From: CAIVVT01 sp963838205
GTDB lineage: Bacteria > Acidobacteriota > Terriglobia > Bryobacterales > Bryobacteraceae
Assembly: GCA_963838205.1 (NCBI GenBank)
Contig: CAWIQF010000006.1
Location: 124,001 to 188,000, forward strand
Direction: 5' to 3'
Length of the DNA: 64,000 nucleotides
Part shown: piece by piece, positions 1 to 10,063 of the stretch
How positions within the stretch are numbered: the stretch's first letter is position 1
How the letters are laid out: each line of letters starts with the position of its first letter
Position numbers and translations under genes: made by a program
Notes under the pieces: model-generated
What the model was told of the DNA's origin: nothing
The model's input: the letters and a program-made list of their open reading frames with translations, nothing else
The model's database searches: none

Positions 1-910
1 CTTCAATCAACGTGGACAGCACGACCGGCTTGTAGCCGCGTTCGCGCGCGTCGCGGGCAGCGGCGTCCACCGCCAGCCGGTTCGACCCGACGATCAGGTT
101 CTGCACGCGCCGGAAGCAGGCCTCGCCAGGCTTGGGCGTCTCGTCGATCTCCCCGAACATCCCGGCTTCCAGACGGTGCCGCGTCACCGCGGGGATACGG
201 TCCTGGAGCGCGTACTTCTCGATCACGCTCCAGGCCGTCGCGAACGTGGATTCGTCCGGCGCGGTGGGTCCCGAGCCGATGACGTCCAGCGGATCGCCGA
301 TCACGTCGGACAGCAGCAGCGCTATGACGGTCGCAGGCGCAGCCAGCCGCGCCAGTTGGCCGCCCTTGATGGCCGAGATGTGCTTGCGGACGGCGTTGAT
401 CTCCTGAATCGTCGCGCCGCAGGCCAGCAGCAGCCGCGTCGTCTCCTGCTTCTCCTCGAGCGTGATGGGCTCGGCCGGCAGCGGCAGCAGCGCCGAGGCG
501 CCGCCGGAGATGAGGCACAGCACGAGGTCCTCGGCCGTGGCTTCCGCCACCAGCGCGGCGATCTTCCGCGCGCCCTCGACGCCCGCCGCGTCGGGCACCG
601 GGTGGCCGCACTCATTCAGGCCGATGCGCTTCAACCGCGCCTGGTGGCCGTACTTGGTATTGATCAGTCCGCCCGCGATGCGGCTTCCCAGTAACCGTTC
701 CAGCGCCTCGCCCATGCGCGCCGAGGCCTTGCCCGCGCCGACCACGAACACGCGGCGGAAGCCGTCCAGGCGATAGCGCTTCCTTCCAACTCTCAGCGTG
801 CCTGCCTCGACCGCCGCGTGCCGGCGGATCGCTTGGGCGGGGTCGGCGGCCTTGAGCGCGGTCTTGAAGATGGCCAGCGCGTCGCGGCGCAGAATGGCTT
901 CGGGGCGCAT
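1..910 (-). CDS. Glycerate 2-kinase, MOFRL/DUF4147 family (3' end outside window)
   Basis: Glycerate 2-kinases of this family phosphorylate D-glycerate to 2-phosphoglycerate in the cytoplasm. I see 303 codons before the left edge; the full family length is about 420-450. Visible motifs are GAGKASARMGEALE near residue 60, LCLISGGASALLPLP near 120, RKHISAIKGGQLA near 165 and LLLSDVIGDPLDVIGSGPT near 185, all typical of the N-terminal DUF4147 domain. The ATG at 910 is preceded by GGAGGA 4 bases upstream, which decides it over an out-of-frame ATG at 914. It lies 22 bp after aroK on the same strand, so the two probably share a transcript. The C-terminal MOFRL domain is not in the window. Confidence 0.85.
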   Translation of the reverse strand, partial: MRPEAILRRDALAIFKTALKAADPAQAIRRHAAVEAGTLRVGRKRYRLDGFRRVFVVGAGKASARMGEALERLLGSRIAGGLINTKYGHQARLKRIGLNECGHPVPDAAGVEGARKIAALVAEATAEDLVLCLISGGASALLPLPAEPITLEEKQETTRLLLACGATIQEINAVRKHISAIKGGQLARLAAPATVIALLLSDVIGDPLDVIGSGPTAPDESTFATAWSVIEKYALQDRIPAVTRHRLEAGMFGEIDETPKPGEACFRRVQNLIVGSNRLAVDAAARDARERGYKPVVLSTLIE

Positions 911-932
911 GCATTCCTCCTGCGGGACCAGC

Positions 933-1460
933 CTAGAAGATGGGCATTCTCAGGATCTCCTCGACCGCCGCATCCGATCCGCCGCCGGCGATCACAATCC
1001 GGTAGTCGGCGCGCTCGTAGGAACAGCGCCGGCCATGGTACAGATCCTCCAATTGCCACGGATCGCGGGCCAGCGGGCGGTGCGACGATCCGCCGATTCG
1101 CGCGCGAATCATCTCCAGCGGCGCATCGAGCCAGATGGAGACGCCGTGGTTCTGCACGAGGTCGATGTTCACGGCCTGGGTGAAGCATCCGCCGCCCACG
1201 GCGACCACCCACGGCACGCCGCGGCTCACGTCGCCGATGCGCCGCTCGAGCGCGCTGGTCTCAACGCGGCGGAACTGTTCTTCCCCGAGCTTCTCGAAGA
1301 TCTCGGAGATCGTCATCTGCTCGCGCGATTCTATGTCCTCGTCGAGGTCCGCGAAGCGCCACCCCAGATGGCGTGACAGCGAGCGGCCCACGGTGGATTT
1401 GCCCGAGCCCATGAAGCCGACCAGGAACAGTCCCGGTGTTCGCTTCAGCTTCAGAATCAT
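933..1460 (-). CDS. aroK: Shikimate kinase
   Basis: Phosphorylates shikimate at O3 with ATP, the fifth step of the chorismate pathway, in the cytosol. The 175-residue protein has Walker A GFMGSGKST (15-23), the shikimate-binding DLDEDIE stretch (38-44), FRRVE (63-67) and the glycine triplet VGGGCF (88-93), all in the expected places. Length matches the family (about 170-180). The frame stays open upstream to 1670 but homology begins at the ATG at 1460, which has AGGGAG about 8 bases upstream. The glycerate kinase follows 22 bp downstream. The gene faces away from the Lon-domain gene at 1597. Confidence 0.93.
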   Translation of the reverse strand: MILKLKRTPGLFLVGFMGSGKSTVGRSLSRHLGWRFADLDEDIESREQMTISEIFEKLGEEQFRRVETSALERRIGDVSRGVPWVVAVGGGCFTQAVNIDLVQNHGVSIWLDAPLEMIRARIGGSSHRPLARDPWQLEDLYHGRRCSYERADYRIVIAGGGSDAAVEEILRMPIF

Positions 1461-1560
1461 GCGCCTTGCTCCCTGCGGCGATGCATACGCTTCAATAGGA
1501 TTGCACCACGGACGGCGGCAATGTTGCAAAGGTATGAGAGGAATTGCGACCGGCCGGGAG

Positions 1561-1597
1561 ACGACAGCGGACGCATTAAACAGGCATAATGCTAGCA
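1561..1597 (+). promoter_or_regulatory. Putative promoter of the Lon-domain gene, giving a leaderless mRNA
   Basis: A CATAAT -10-like box sits at 1585-1590 and an ACGACA -35-like box at 1561-1566 with an 18-bp spacer. Transcription would start at about 1597, which is the ATG itself, and no Shine-Dalgarno sequence precedes that ATG. The start lies inside the perfect 10-bp palindrome ATGCTAGCAT (1589-1598), which recurs at 31879-31888 in the mlaE/peptidase divergent region. The -35 match is weak, so this is an inference. Confidence 0.4.
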
Positions 1598-2220
1598 TGC
1601 CCGGGGAACTCATCCCTCTCTTTCCATTGCAGGTGGTGTTGCTGCCGCGCGCGCCGTTGCCGCTGCACATTATCGAGGACCGCTACAAGGAAATGATGCA
1701 GGAGGTGATTGCGGCCGAAGGCGAGTTCGGCGTGGTGCTGAGCCGCGAACAGGGCATCCTCAACACTGGCTGCACCGCCACCATCGAACGCATTCTGCGC
1801 CAGTTCGAGGACGGACGGATGGACCTGCTGGCGGTCGGTCAGCGACGCTTCACGGTGCTGGCTCTGGATATGGAGCGCACGTTCCTGCGCGGCCAGATCG
1901 AGGAGCTCGAGGACGACGATTTTGGCCCCGTGTCGCCGCAAAAAGTCCGCGAGGCGATTGCGCTGCAGCAGGAATACGCCCGCACCATCGAGACCGAGAC
2001 CGAGGCGCCCGATCCGGACGAGCCCGATCTGAGCTTCGTACTGGGCGCCATCTCGCCCGATCTCGAGTTCCGGCAGATGCTGCTCGGGTCGCGCTCGGAG
2101 GCCCGGCGCATCGAACTGGTCGCCGGCCACCTGGCCCGGCTGATCAAGCAGCACACCATTCAAGAGTCCATGCGACGGGCCGCGCGGGCCAACGGGCATG
2201 GCAAGCATCTGAAGGGCTGA
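1597..2220 (+). CDS. Lon protease substrate-binding (LON) domain protein
   Basis: A 207-residue stand-alone LON N-terminal domain without the AAA+ ATPase or the protease domain. It opens with the characteristic PLFPLQVVLLPRAPLPLHI (about residues 6-24), followed by ERYK-type helix residues and a C-terminal helical bundle. Stand-alone LON domain proteins are common in bacteria; their function is unproven and a peptide-binding role is assumed. The frame is open far upstream but the similarity starts at the ATG at 1597. The HAD hydrolase starts 7 bp after the stop, so the two are probably co-transcribed. Confidence 0.8.
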   Translation: MPGELIPLFPLQVVLLPRAPLPLHIIEDRYKEMMQEVIAAEGEFGVVLSREQGILNTGCTATIERILRQFEDGRMDLLAVGQRRFTVLALDMERTFLRGQIEELEDDDFGPVSPQKVREAIALQQEYARTIETETEAPDPDEPDLSFVLGAISPDLEFRQMLLGSRSEARRIELVAGHLARLIKQHTIQESMRRAARANGHGKHLKG

Positions 2221-2227
2221 GGCGCGC

Positions 2228-2917
2228 GTGAGCCGGCTGCACCTGATCGTCGACGCCGACGACACGCTGTGGGAGAACAACATCTACTTCGAGCGGGCGT
2301 TCGATGAGTTCGTCGCCTACCTCGAACACTCGACGCTGAATGCGGAGGAGATCCGGGCGATCCTGGATGAGATCGAACTGGCCAATGCGCGCGCGCACGG
2401 ATACGGGTCGCTCAACTTCGGCCGCAACCTGCAGCAGTGTTACGTGAAGCTGGCCGAAAGAGAGATCGGCGTCGAGGATCTGGAGACCGTGAAGGGCTTT
2501 GCCCTGCGCATTCTCGAGGAGTCTCTGGAGATCATCCCCGGCGTGGCCGAAACGCTCAAGCACCTGTCGGCGCGGCATGAGCTGACGCTGTTCACCAAGG
2601 GCCACGTCGACGAGCAGAAGCTGAAAATCGAACGCTCCGGGCTGGGCGCGTTCTTCGCGCACACGGCGATCGTCAAGGAGAAAGACGTCGCCGGCTACCG
2701 GCAACTGGTGAGCGGGCGCGGGATGGATCCGGCACTGACGTGGATGATCGGCAACAGTCCAAAATCGGACATCAACCCGGCGCTGGAGGCGGGCTTGAAC
2801 GCCGTTTTCATCCCGCACGCCAGGACCTGGACGCTGGAGCGGCAGGATCTGCGCGCGCCCGGACCGGGACGGCTACTGGTGCTGCGGAGTTTCGAGGACT
2901 TGCAGGGCGTCTTCTAA
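2228..2917 (+). CDS. HAD-superfamily hydrolase
   Basis: A 229-residue cytoplasmic haloacid-dehalogenase-type hydrolase, likely a small-molecule phosphatase. Motif I is DADDT (Asp9 nucleophile, Asp11 acid/base), motif II is the Thr in LFTKGH near residue 124, a Lys in KEKDV near 156 serves as motif III, and MIGNSPKSDINPA near 175 is the motif IV acidic loop. A helical cap occupies residues about 20-95. The start is GTG, 7 bp after the preceding stop. The substrate cannot be told from sequence. Confidence 0.82.
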   Translation: MSRLHLIVDADDTLWENNIYFERAFDEFVAYLEHSTLNAEEIRAILDEIELANARAHGYGSLNFGRNLQQCYVKLAEREIGVEDLETVKGFALRILEESLEIIPGVAETLKHLSARHELTLFTKGHVDEQKLKIERSGLGAFFAHTAIVKEKDVAGYRQLVSGRGMDPALTWMIGNSPKSDINPALEAGLNAVFIPHARTWTLERQDLRAPGPGRLLVLRSFEDLQGVF

Positions 2918-2961
2918 TCGGGAGTTCTCACAGGGATGAAGCGGGCACCTCAACCGGGGGT

Positions 2962-3067
2962 GAAAACACGGGGACAGACGGCTCTGTCCACGCGGCGTAG
3001 ACGACTCAGAGCGCGGATCGTGAGATTTGTGCACGCCTTGGGACAGAGCCGTCAGTCCCCGGTTTTC
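2962..3067. repeat. REP/RAYT-type inverted repeat between convergent genes
   Basis: Arms of 28 and 27 bases at 2962-2989 and 3041-3067 are near-perfect inverted copies: the left arm reads GAAAACACGGGGACAG then ACGGCTCTGTCC, and the right arm is its complement with one substitution and one missing base. The 51-bp spacer is unique. It sits between the 3' ends of the HAD gene and nuoN, where a large hairpin could act as a bidirectional terminator. The 16-base core GAAAACACGGGGACAG recurs exactly at 62680-62695. Confidence 0.75.
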
Positions 3068-3080
3068 CGCGGAGTGCGGC

Positions 3081-4536
3081 TCAGCGGATCGAGCCGGCGG
3101 CGCGGACGGCGATGTCCAGCACGAGCGAGGGAACCACGCCGAGCAGGATCGTGGCGGCGCACGAGATCAGCAGCGCGGCGCGGATGCCGGCCGAGGGCGC
3201 AGGCAGTTCCGCGGCGTCGACGGGCGCGGGCTGCATATACATGACCACCACCAGGCGCAGATAGTAGTACGCGGCCACGGCCGAGGTGAGCAGGCCCATG
3301 ATGCTCAGCGCGATCAGGTGCGCGTCCAGGGCCGCCTTGAAAATATAGAACTTGCCGAAGAAGCCGCCGGTGAGCGGCACTCCGATCAACGAGAGCAGGA
3401 ACACCGTCAGCAGAGCCGCGGTCGCGGGCTGGCGCGTACCCAGGCCGGCCAGGTCGCTGATCTCCACGCGTCGCTCACCCTTGCCGGCAATGTGGATGAC
3501 GACGGCGAAGGCGCCCAGGTTCATGGCGGCGTAGGCCGCCAGATAGAACATGGCGGCAGCCACACCGGTGTCGCTGGCCGCGGTCACCGCTACCAGCACG
3601 TAGCCGGCGTGGGCGATGGAGCTGTAAGCCAGCAGGCGTTTGACATTACTCTGGCGCAAGGCGGCGAAGTTGCCGACCACCATCGTGGCCAGCGCGCAGG
3701 CCCACAGCGCGGGCGTCCAATGCTCCTTCACCGGCCCGAAGGCGGTCATGCCGATGCGCAGGAAAGCGGCGAAAGCAGCCGCCTTGGGACCCGTGGACAG
3801 GAACGCCGTGACCGGCGCGGGCGCGCCCTGGTACACGTCCGGCGCCCACATTTGAAATGGCACCGCCGAGATCTTGAACAGCAGCCCGACGAAGATCAGC
3901 GCGATCGCTGCGCCGGTCAGAGTGAGGTCGGGCGCGATCTGCGGATCGAACAGAATGCGGCGGATGGCGCTCAGGTTCGTGGTGCCGGTGCCGCCGTAGA
4001 TCCAGGCCACGCCGTAGAGCAGAAAGGCGGTGGCAAACGAACCCAGCAGGAAGTACTTCAGGGCGGCTTCGTTGTTGCGCTTGTCGTCGCGCAAGTAGCC
4101 GGCCAGGATATAGGTCGCGATCGAGGAGACCTCGATGCCGATGAAGATCATGATCAGCTCGTTGGCCGTGGCCATCAGGCACTGGCCGACGATGGAAAAG
4201 AGAACGAGGGCGTAGTATTCGCCGCCTTCGTGGTCGGCCACGCGCAGGTAATTGGTCGACATCAGGATGACGACCGCGCCGATGGCCATGACCAGCACGC
4301 GGAAGAACGTGGCCAAGCCATCCATCTGCAGCAGGCCGTTGAAGGCGGGCCCGGGGTCGGATGCACCGAGAAGCGCGAGGCCTAGCGCGGCGATCAGCGA
4401 GACGAAGGCCACGACGGGCAGAATGCGCTTGCGCGCGGGCGTGGTGATCGCCTCCAGAATCATCACCAGCGTGCCCGCAACCATCAGCAGCAGTTCCGGG
4501 GAGCAGCGGAAGAGTTCGGCGGTGCTGGGAATGTAG

Positions 4537-4547
<11 letters not shown>
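3081..4547 (-). CDS. nuoN: NADH-quinone oxidoreductase subunit N
   Basis: Antiporter-like proton-channel subunit of complex I in the cytoplasmic membrane. The 488-residue, strongly hydrophobic protein carries the Proton_antipo_M core, including WAPDVYQGAPAPVTAF near residue 235 and a Lys/Glu-bearing helix series typical of NuoN. Length matches the family (about 480-500). It is the last gene of the nuo operon; its ATG at 4547 overlaps the end of nuoM by 11 bp, implying translational coupling. The operon ends in the inverted repeat at 2962-3067. Confidence 0.95.
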
Positions 4548-6113
<1,566 letters not shown>

Positions 6114-6117
<4 letters not shown>

Positions 6118-7964
6118 CTGGCGCCTCCCGCGAAGCGGATCGCCAGAATCACCAGGATCGAGCCGGCCACCACCCAGGCCGCATAGCGCCGGATGAATCC
6201 GGATTGCATGTAGCGCAGAACGCCGCCGATGAAGCGCGACGCGGTGCCCGCGCCGTCGACCGCGCCATCGATCAGGCCGGCGTCCACGCCGCGCCACAGC
6301 ACTACGCGCGAGCCGTCGACGATCGGGTTGACGATGAGCGCATCGTAAGCCTCGTCGACGAAGTACTTGTTGTAGACCAGCCGGTACAGCCCGTCCAGCG
6401 CGCCGGCGACCGATTCGGCGAGCCCCGGCCGGGCCACATAGAACAGCCAGGCGACGAAGATGCCCGCCAGGGCGGCGCCGACCGAAATGTAAACCAGCGA
6501 TTCGTTTTGCGCCGCGAGGGGTTCACCGAAAACGGGAGTCAGGAACCGCGGCACGTCGATGTAGCCGCCGCCCAGCGACAGCAGGGCCAGCACGGCCAGC
6601 GGAGCGGTGATGATCCACGGCGACTCGTGGGGATGAGCATCTCCGCGGTAGCTGCCGAAGAAGCACAGGAAGAAGGCGCGGAAGACGTAGAAGGCGGTCA
6701 GGGCCGCCGTGACCACGCCGACCCAGTACATCCACGGCGCGTGGGCGTAGGCGGCGAGGAGGATCGCGTCCTTGCTGTGAAATCCGGAAAACGGCGGCAC
6801 GCCGGCGATGGCGACCGAGGCGCAAAGCAGCACGACGAACGTGACCGGGATCTTCTTCCACAGGCCGCCCATGAGCCGCAGGTCCTGCTCGCCCGAAAGC
6901 GCGTGAATCACGCTGCCCGCGCCGAGGAACAGCAGCGCCTTGAAGAAGGCGTGAGTCATGATGTGGAACACGCCCGCCGAGTAAGCGCCGCAGCCGAGGG
7001 CCAGGAACATGTAGCCCAGTTGGGAAATCGTCGAATAGGCGAAAACCTTCTTGATGTCGTACTGCGTGAGGCCGATGGTGGCCGCCAGCACGGCCGTAAT
7101 CAGGCCGACGTAGGCCACGACCTCCAGCGCCGCGGGCGCGTGGTTAAAGAGCACCGCCGAACGGGCCACCATGTAGACGCCGGCGGTGACCATGGTCGCG
7201 GCGTGGATCAGGGCCGAGACCGGCGTCGGGCCCTCCATCGCGTCGGGGAGCCAGACATAGAGCGGTATCTGCGCGCTCTTCCCGCAGGCGCCGAATAGCA
7301 GCAGGATACAGATCAAGGCCAGCATGCCGGGCCCCTTTTCGATGGGTAGGCCGGCGACTTTGGCGAAAACCGTCTGGAAGTCCAGCGAACCGAACTGGGC
7401 GACGATCAGGAACATGCCCAGCGAGAAACCGAAATCGCCGATGCGATTTACGATGAAGGCTTTCTTGCCGGCCTCGGTCGCGCTGCGCTTCAGGAAATAG
7501 AAGCCGATCAGCAGATAACTGCACAACCCGACGCCTTCCCAGCCAACGAACAGCAGCAGATAGTTGGCCGCCAGAACCAGCGTCAGCATGAAGAACATGA
7601 ACAAGTTCAGGTAGGCGAAGAAGCGATAGTAGCCGCCCTCGTGCGACATGTAGCCGATGGCGTAAATGTGAATCAGCGCGCCGACGCCGGTGACGATGAG
7701 CAGCATCACGGCCGAGAGACGATCCACAGCGAAATCGAATCCGACGTTGAGCGTGCCGCTGGCGATCCAGGTGAAATAGCGCTCGACGTAGGGCTGGTCG
7801 AGCGCGCCGAGACCGTACAGCGTCTTCACGACCCACAGAAACGCGAGCACGACGCTGCCGATGGCGGCGGCGTTGATGACAGGTTTCGAGAGACGCCGGC
7901 CGAAGATGCCGAGCAGCAGGAATCCGGCCAGGGGCAGTGCGGGGATGAGCCAGAGTTGGTGCAT
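6114..7964 (-). CDS. nuoL: NADH-quinone oxidoreductase subunit L
   Basis: Distal antiporter-like subunit of complex I carrying the long lateral helix, 616 residues. The Proton_antipo N and M domains are clear: WEGVGLCSYLLIGF near residue 145 and PTPVSALIHAATMVTAG near 245. The C-terminal part, from about 500, holds the lateral helix and the last membrane helix. The stop overlaps the nuoM start (ATGA). Its start lies 139 bp inside the extended reading frame of nuoK, which is unusual. Confidence 0.95.
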
Positions 7965-8311
7965 CGCCGGGTCAGAGCCTCATCGAGTCTGACTTCGTCG
8001 ATCTCGAGCGTCGAGCGGTTCTTGAAAACCGTGAGAATGATGGCCAGCCCGACGGCCGCCTCGGCGGCGGCGACTACCATCACGAAAAAGCTGAAGATGT
8101 GTCCATCCACCTGTTTCAGCCGGTAGGAGAAGGTCACGAAAGTGAGATTCACCGCGTTCAGCATCAGCTCAATCGACATGAACACCGTAATGATGTTGCG
8201 CCGGAACAGGAACCCGGCCACGCCGAGCGTGAACAGGATGGCGCTCAGAATGAGGTACCACGCCAGGGGCACCGCGGGAGCCGGCAGCGGGATCGGGAAA
8301 TCATTGGGCAT
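7826..8311 (-). CDS. nuoK: NADH-quinone oxidoreductase subunit K with aberrant C-terminal extension
   Basis: Small three-helix membrane subunit of complex I with the conserved Glu residues of the proton path (FMSIELMLNAVNL near residue 45 and VAAAEAAVGLAI near 82). NuoK is normally about 100 residues; similarity here ends near residue 110 (NRSTLEIDEV). The frame then runs on for about 50 residues of Cys/Ser/Pro-rich sequence through the first 139 bp of nuoL. A TGA lies one frame over just after the expected end, so the natural stop was either lost or moved by a one-base insertion. The start at 8311 lies 4 bp after the nuoJ stop. Confidence 0.85.
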   Translation of the reverse strand: MPNDFPIPLPAPAVPLAWYLILSAILFTLGVAGFLFRRNIITVFMSIELMLNAVNLTFVTFSYRLKQVDGHIFSFFVMVVAAAEAAVGLAIILTVFKNRSTLEIDEVRLDEALTRRCTNSGSSPHCPWPDSCCSASSAGVSRNLSSTPPPSAASCSRFCGS

Positions 8312-8315
8312 CGGT

Positions 8316-8813
8316 TCAAATCTCCTTCCGCGCGAGCACGACCGCGCCGAGAATGGCGATCAGGATGAGGATCGAAGTGATTTCAAAAGGCAGCAGATAG
8401 CTTGTAAAGAGCGCGCGGCCAACTGCGAGCGCCGAGCCGCCGCTGAACCCGCCGAAGCGCACAACTTCCGTTTTGGGCGCCTGCGACTCGATCAAGATCG
8501 CAGCCAGCGCAATCAACGTAAACAGCAGCGGCAGCGAGACCCACAGTGCGACCACCCGGCGCGTGGGCCGCTTTTCCGCACCCGCGTTGAGCAGCATGAT
8601 GACGAAGATGAAGAGCACCATGATGGCGCCGGCGTAAACGATCAACTGCACCGCGGCGATGAACTCGCCGCCCAGCAGCAGATACAGAACGGCCAGCGAG
8701 CCCATCACGCCCACCAGTGAGAGGGCGCTGGAGATGGGATGCGTTTGCAGCACCAGGTTGATGGCGCAGCCGACGGCGATCGCGGCAAAAGTGAGAAAGA
8801 GCAAACCGTCCAT
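8316..8813 (-). CDS. nuoJ: NADH-quinone oxidoreductase subunit J
   Basis: Membrane subunit of complex I, 165 residues, five predicted helices, including the helix with a pi-bulge near VYAGAIMVLFIFVIMLLN (about 60-78), which is the NuoJ signature. It lies between nuoH and nuoK. Only 16 bp separate it from the nuoH stop, so no room exists for the nuoI gene that normally sits there. Confidence 0.93.
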   Translation of the reverse strand: MDGLLFLTFAAIAVGCAINLVLQTHPISSALSLVGVMGSLAVLYLLLGGEFIAAVQLIVYAGAIMVLFIFVIMLLNAGAEKRPTRRVVALWVSLPLLFTLIALAAILIESQAPKTEVVRFGGFSGGSALAVGRALFTSYLLPFEITSILILIAILGAVVLARKEI

Positions 8814-8829
8814 TAGAACGAACCCCGCG

Positions 8830-10029
8830 CTACTTCGACGTGAGAGCCACCAGCAGGCCCGTCACCAGGAGATTCACGACGGCCACCGGGAACAGGAACG
8901 TCCAGGCGAACCGCATCAGTTGGTCATAGCGGAAGCGCGGCAGCGTGCCGCGGATCCAGATGAATAAGAAAATGAGCAGCCCCGCCTTGGCCAGGAACCA
9001 GAACAGCGGAATCAGAACCGGCTGCAGCACGGGGACCAGGAAGAGCCCACCCAGCAAGAAGAACACGACTCCAAAAACGGGGAACGAAAAGCGATCCCAC
9101 ATGCGCGTTTTGAGCGCCTGCGCGCCATGGTAAAACAACGTCGCGGCCGCGGCGAAGAAGAGCAGCGCCGGGGCGTAATCGCTGCCGTAGGCCGCGGGCC
9201 AGAGCGGCTGCCAGCCGCCGAGGAATAGCACTGTCGCGACGCAGCAGACGGTGACCATGTTGGCGTATTCCGACATGAAGAAGGCCGCGAAGGTCAGCGA
9301 GCTGTACTCGGTATGAAAACCCGCCACCAGTTCGCTCTCGGCCTCCGGCAGGTCGAACGGCACGCGGTTGGTTTCGGCGAACGAGGCGATCAGAAAAATG
9401 ACGAAAGAGAAGAGCTGCGGGAACGGGCCCGCGAAGACGTTCCACTTGGGAAAGAAGCCGAGCCAGAAGCCGCCCTGCGCCTCCACGATCTGGCGAAAGT
9501 CGAGCGTGTTGACGAGCAGCAGCGGAGCGGCCAGCGCGAGCGCCAGCGGCAGTTGGTAGCTGATCATCTGCGCCGAACTGCGCAGGCAGCCCAGCAGCGA
9601 GTACTTGCTGTTGGAGGCCCAGCCGCCGAGCGCCACGCCATAAACGCCCAGCGAAGAGATTGCCAGAATGAACAGGACGCCGATGTTGAGGTCGGTCAGC
9701 CCGAGGTTGGTCTGCACGCCGAAGATTTCGACGCGCGGGCCGAACGGGATCACGACGATCGAGACCAGCGAGACCGCCACGGCGAGAAACGGCGCCAGCA
9801 GATAGAAGAACGAGTTGGCGCCGGGGGGCATGAGGCCCTCCTTCGTCAGCAGCTTGAGGACATCGGCGACGGGCTGCAGCAGGCCGTGCGGGCCGACGCG
9901 ATAGGGGCCCGGGCGCAGTTGGATATGGGCCAACACCTTGCGCTCGATCCACTGCAGGTAGGCCAGCGTCGTCAGCAGCGCGAACAACACGACCGCGGTT
10001 TTGATCAGGCAGAGGAGGAAGAAGTTCAT
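8830..10029 (-). CDS. nuoH: NADH-quinone oxidoreductase subunit H
   Basis: Membrane subunit that forms much of the quinone-binding cavity and links the hydrophilic arm to the proton channels. The 399-residue protein shows ERKVLAHIQLRPGP near residue 29, a Q-site loop, and AETNRVPFDLPEAESELVAG near 225 with the acidic residues conserved in all NuoH. About eight to nine helices. I chose the ATG at 10029 (MNFFLL, GGAAG 7 bases upstream); an in-frame ATG at 10047 would add six residues. Confidence 0.95.
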   Translation of the reverse strand: MNFFLLCLIKTAVVLFALLTTLAYLQWIERKVLAHIQLRPGPYRVGPHGLLQPVADVLKLLTKEGLMPPGANSFFYLLAPFLAVAVSLVSIVVIPFGPRVEIFGVQTNLGLTDLNIGVLFILAISSLGVYGVALGGWASNSKYSLLGCLRSSAQMISYQLPLALALAAPLLLVNTLDFRQIVEAQGGFWLGFFPKWNVFAGPFPQLFSFVIFLIASFAETNRVPFDLPEAESELVAGFHTEYSSLTFAAFFMSEYANMVTVCCVATVLFLGGWQPLWPAAYGSDYAPALLFFAAAATLFYHGAQALKTRMWDRFSFPVFGVVFFLLGGLFLVPVLQPVLIPLFWFLAKAGLLIFLFIWIRGTLPRFRYDQLMRFAWTFLFPVAVVNLLVTGLLVALTSK

Positions 10030-10063
10030 GGCGCGACTTCCAGCCACAAATGGGATTGCCGGG

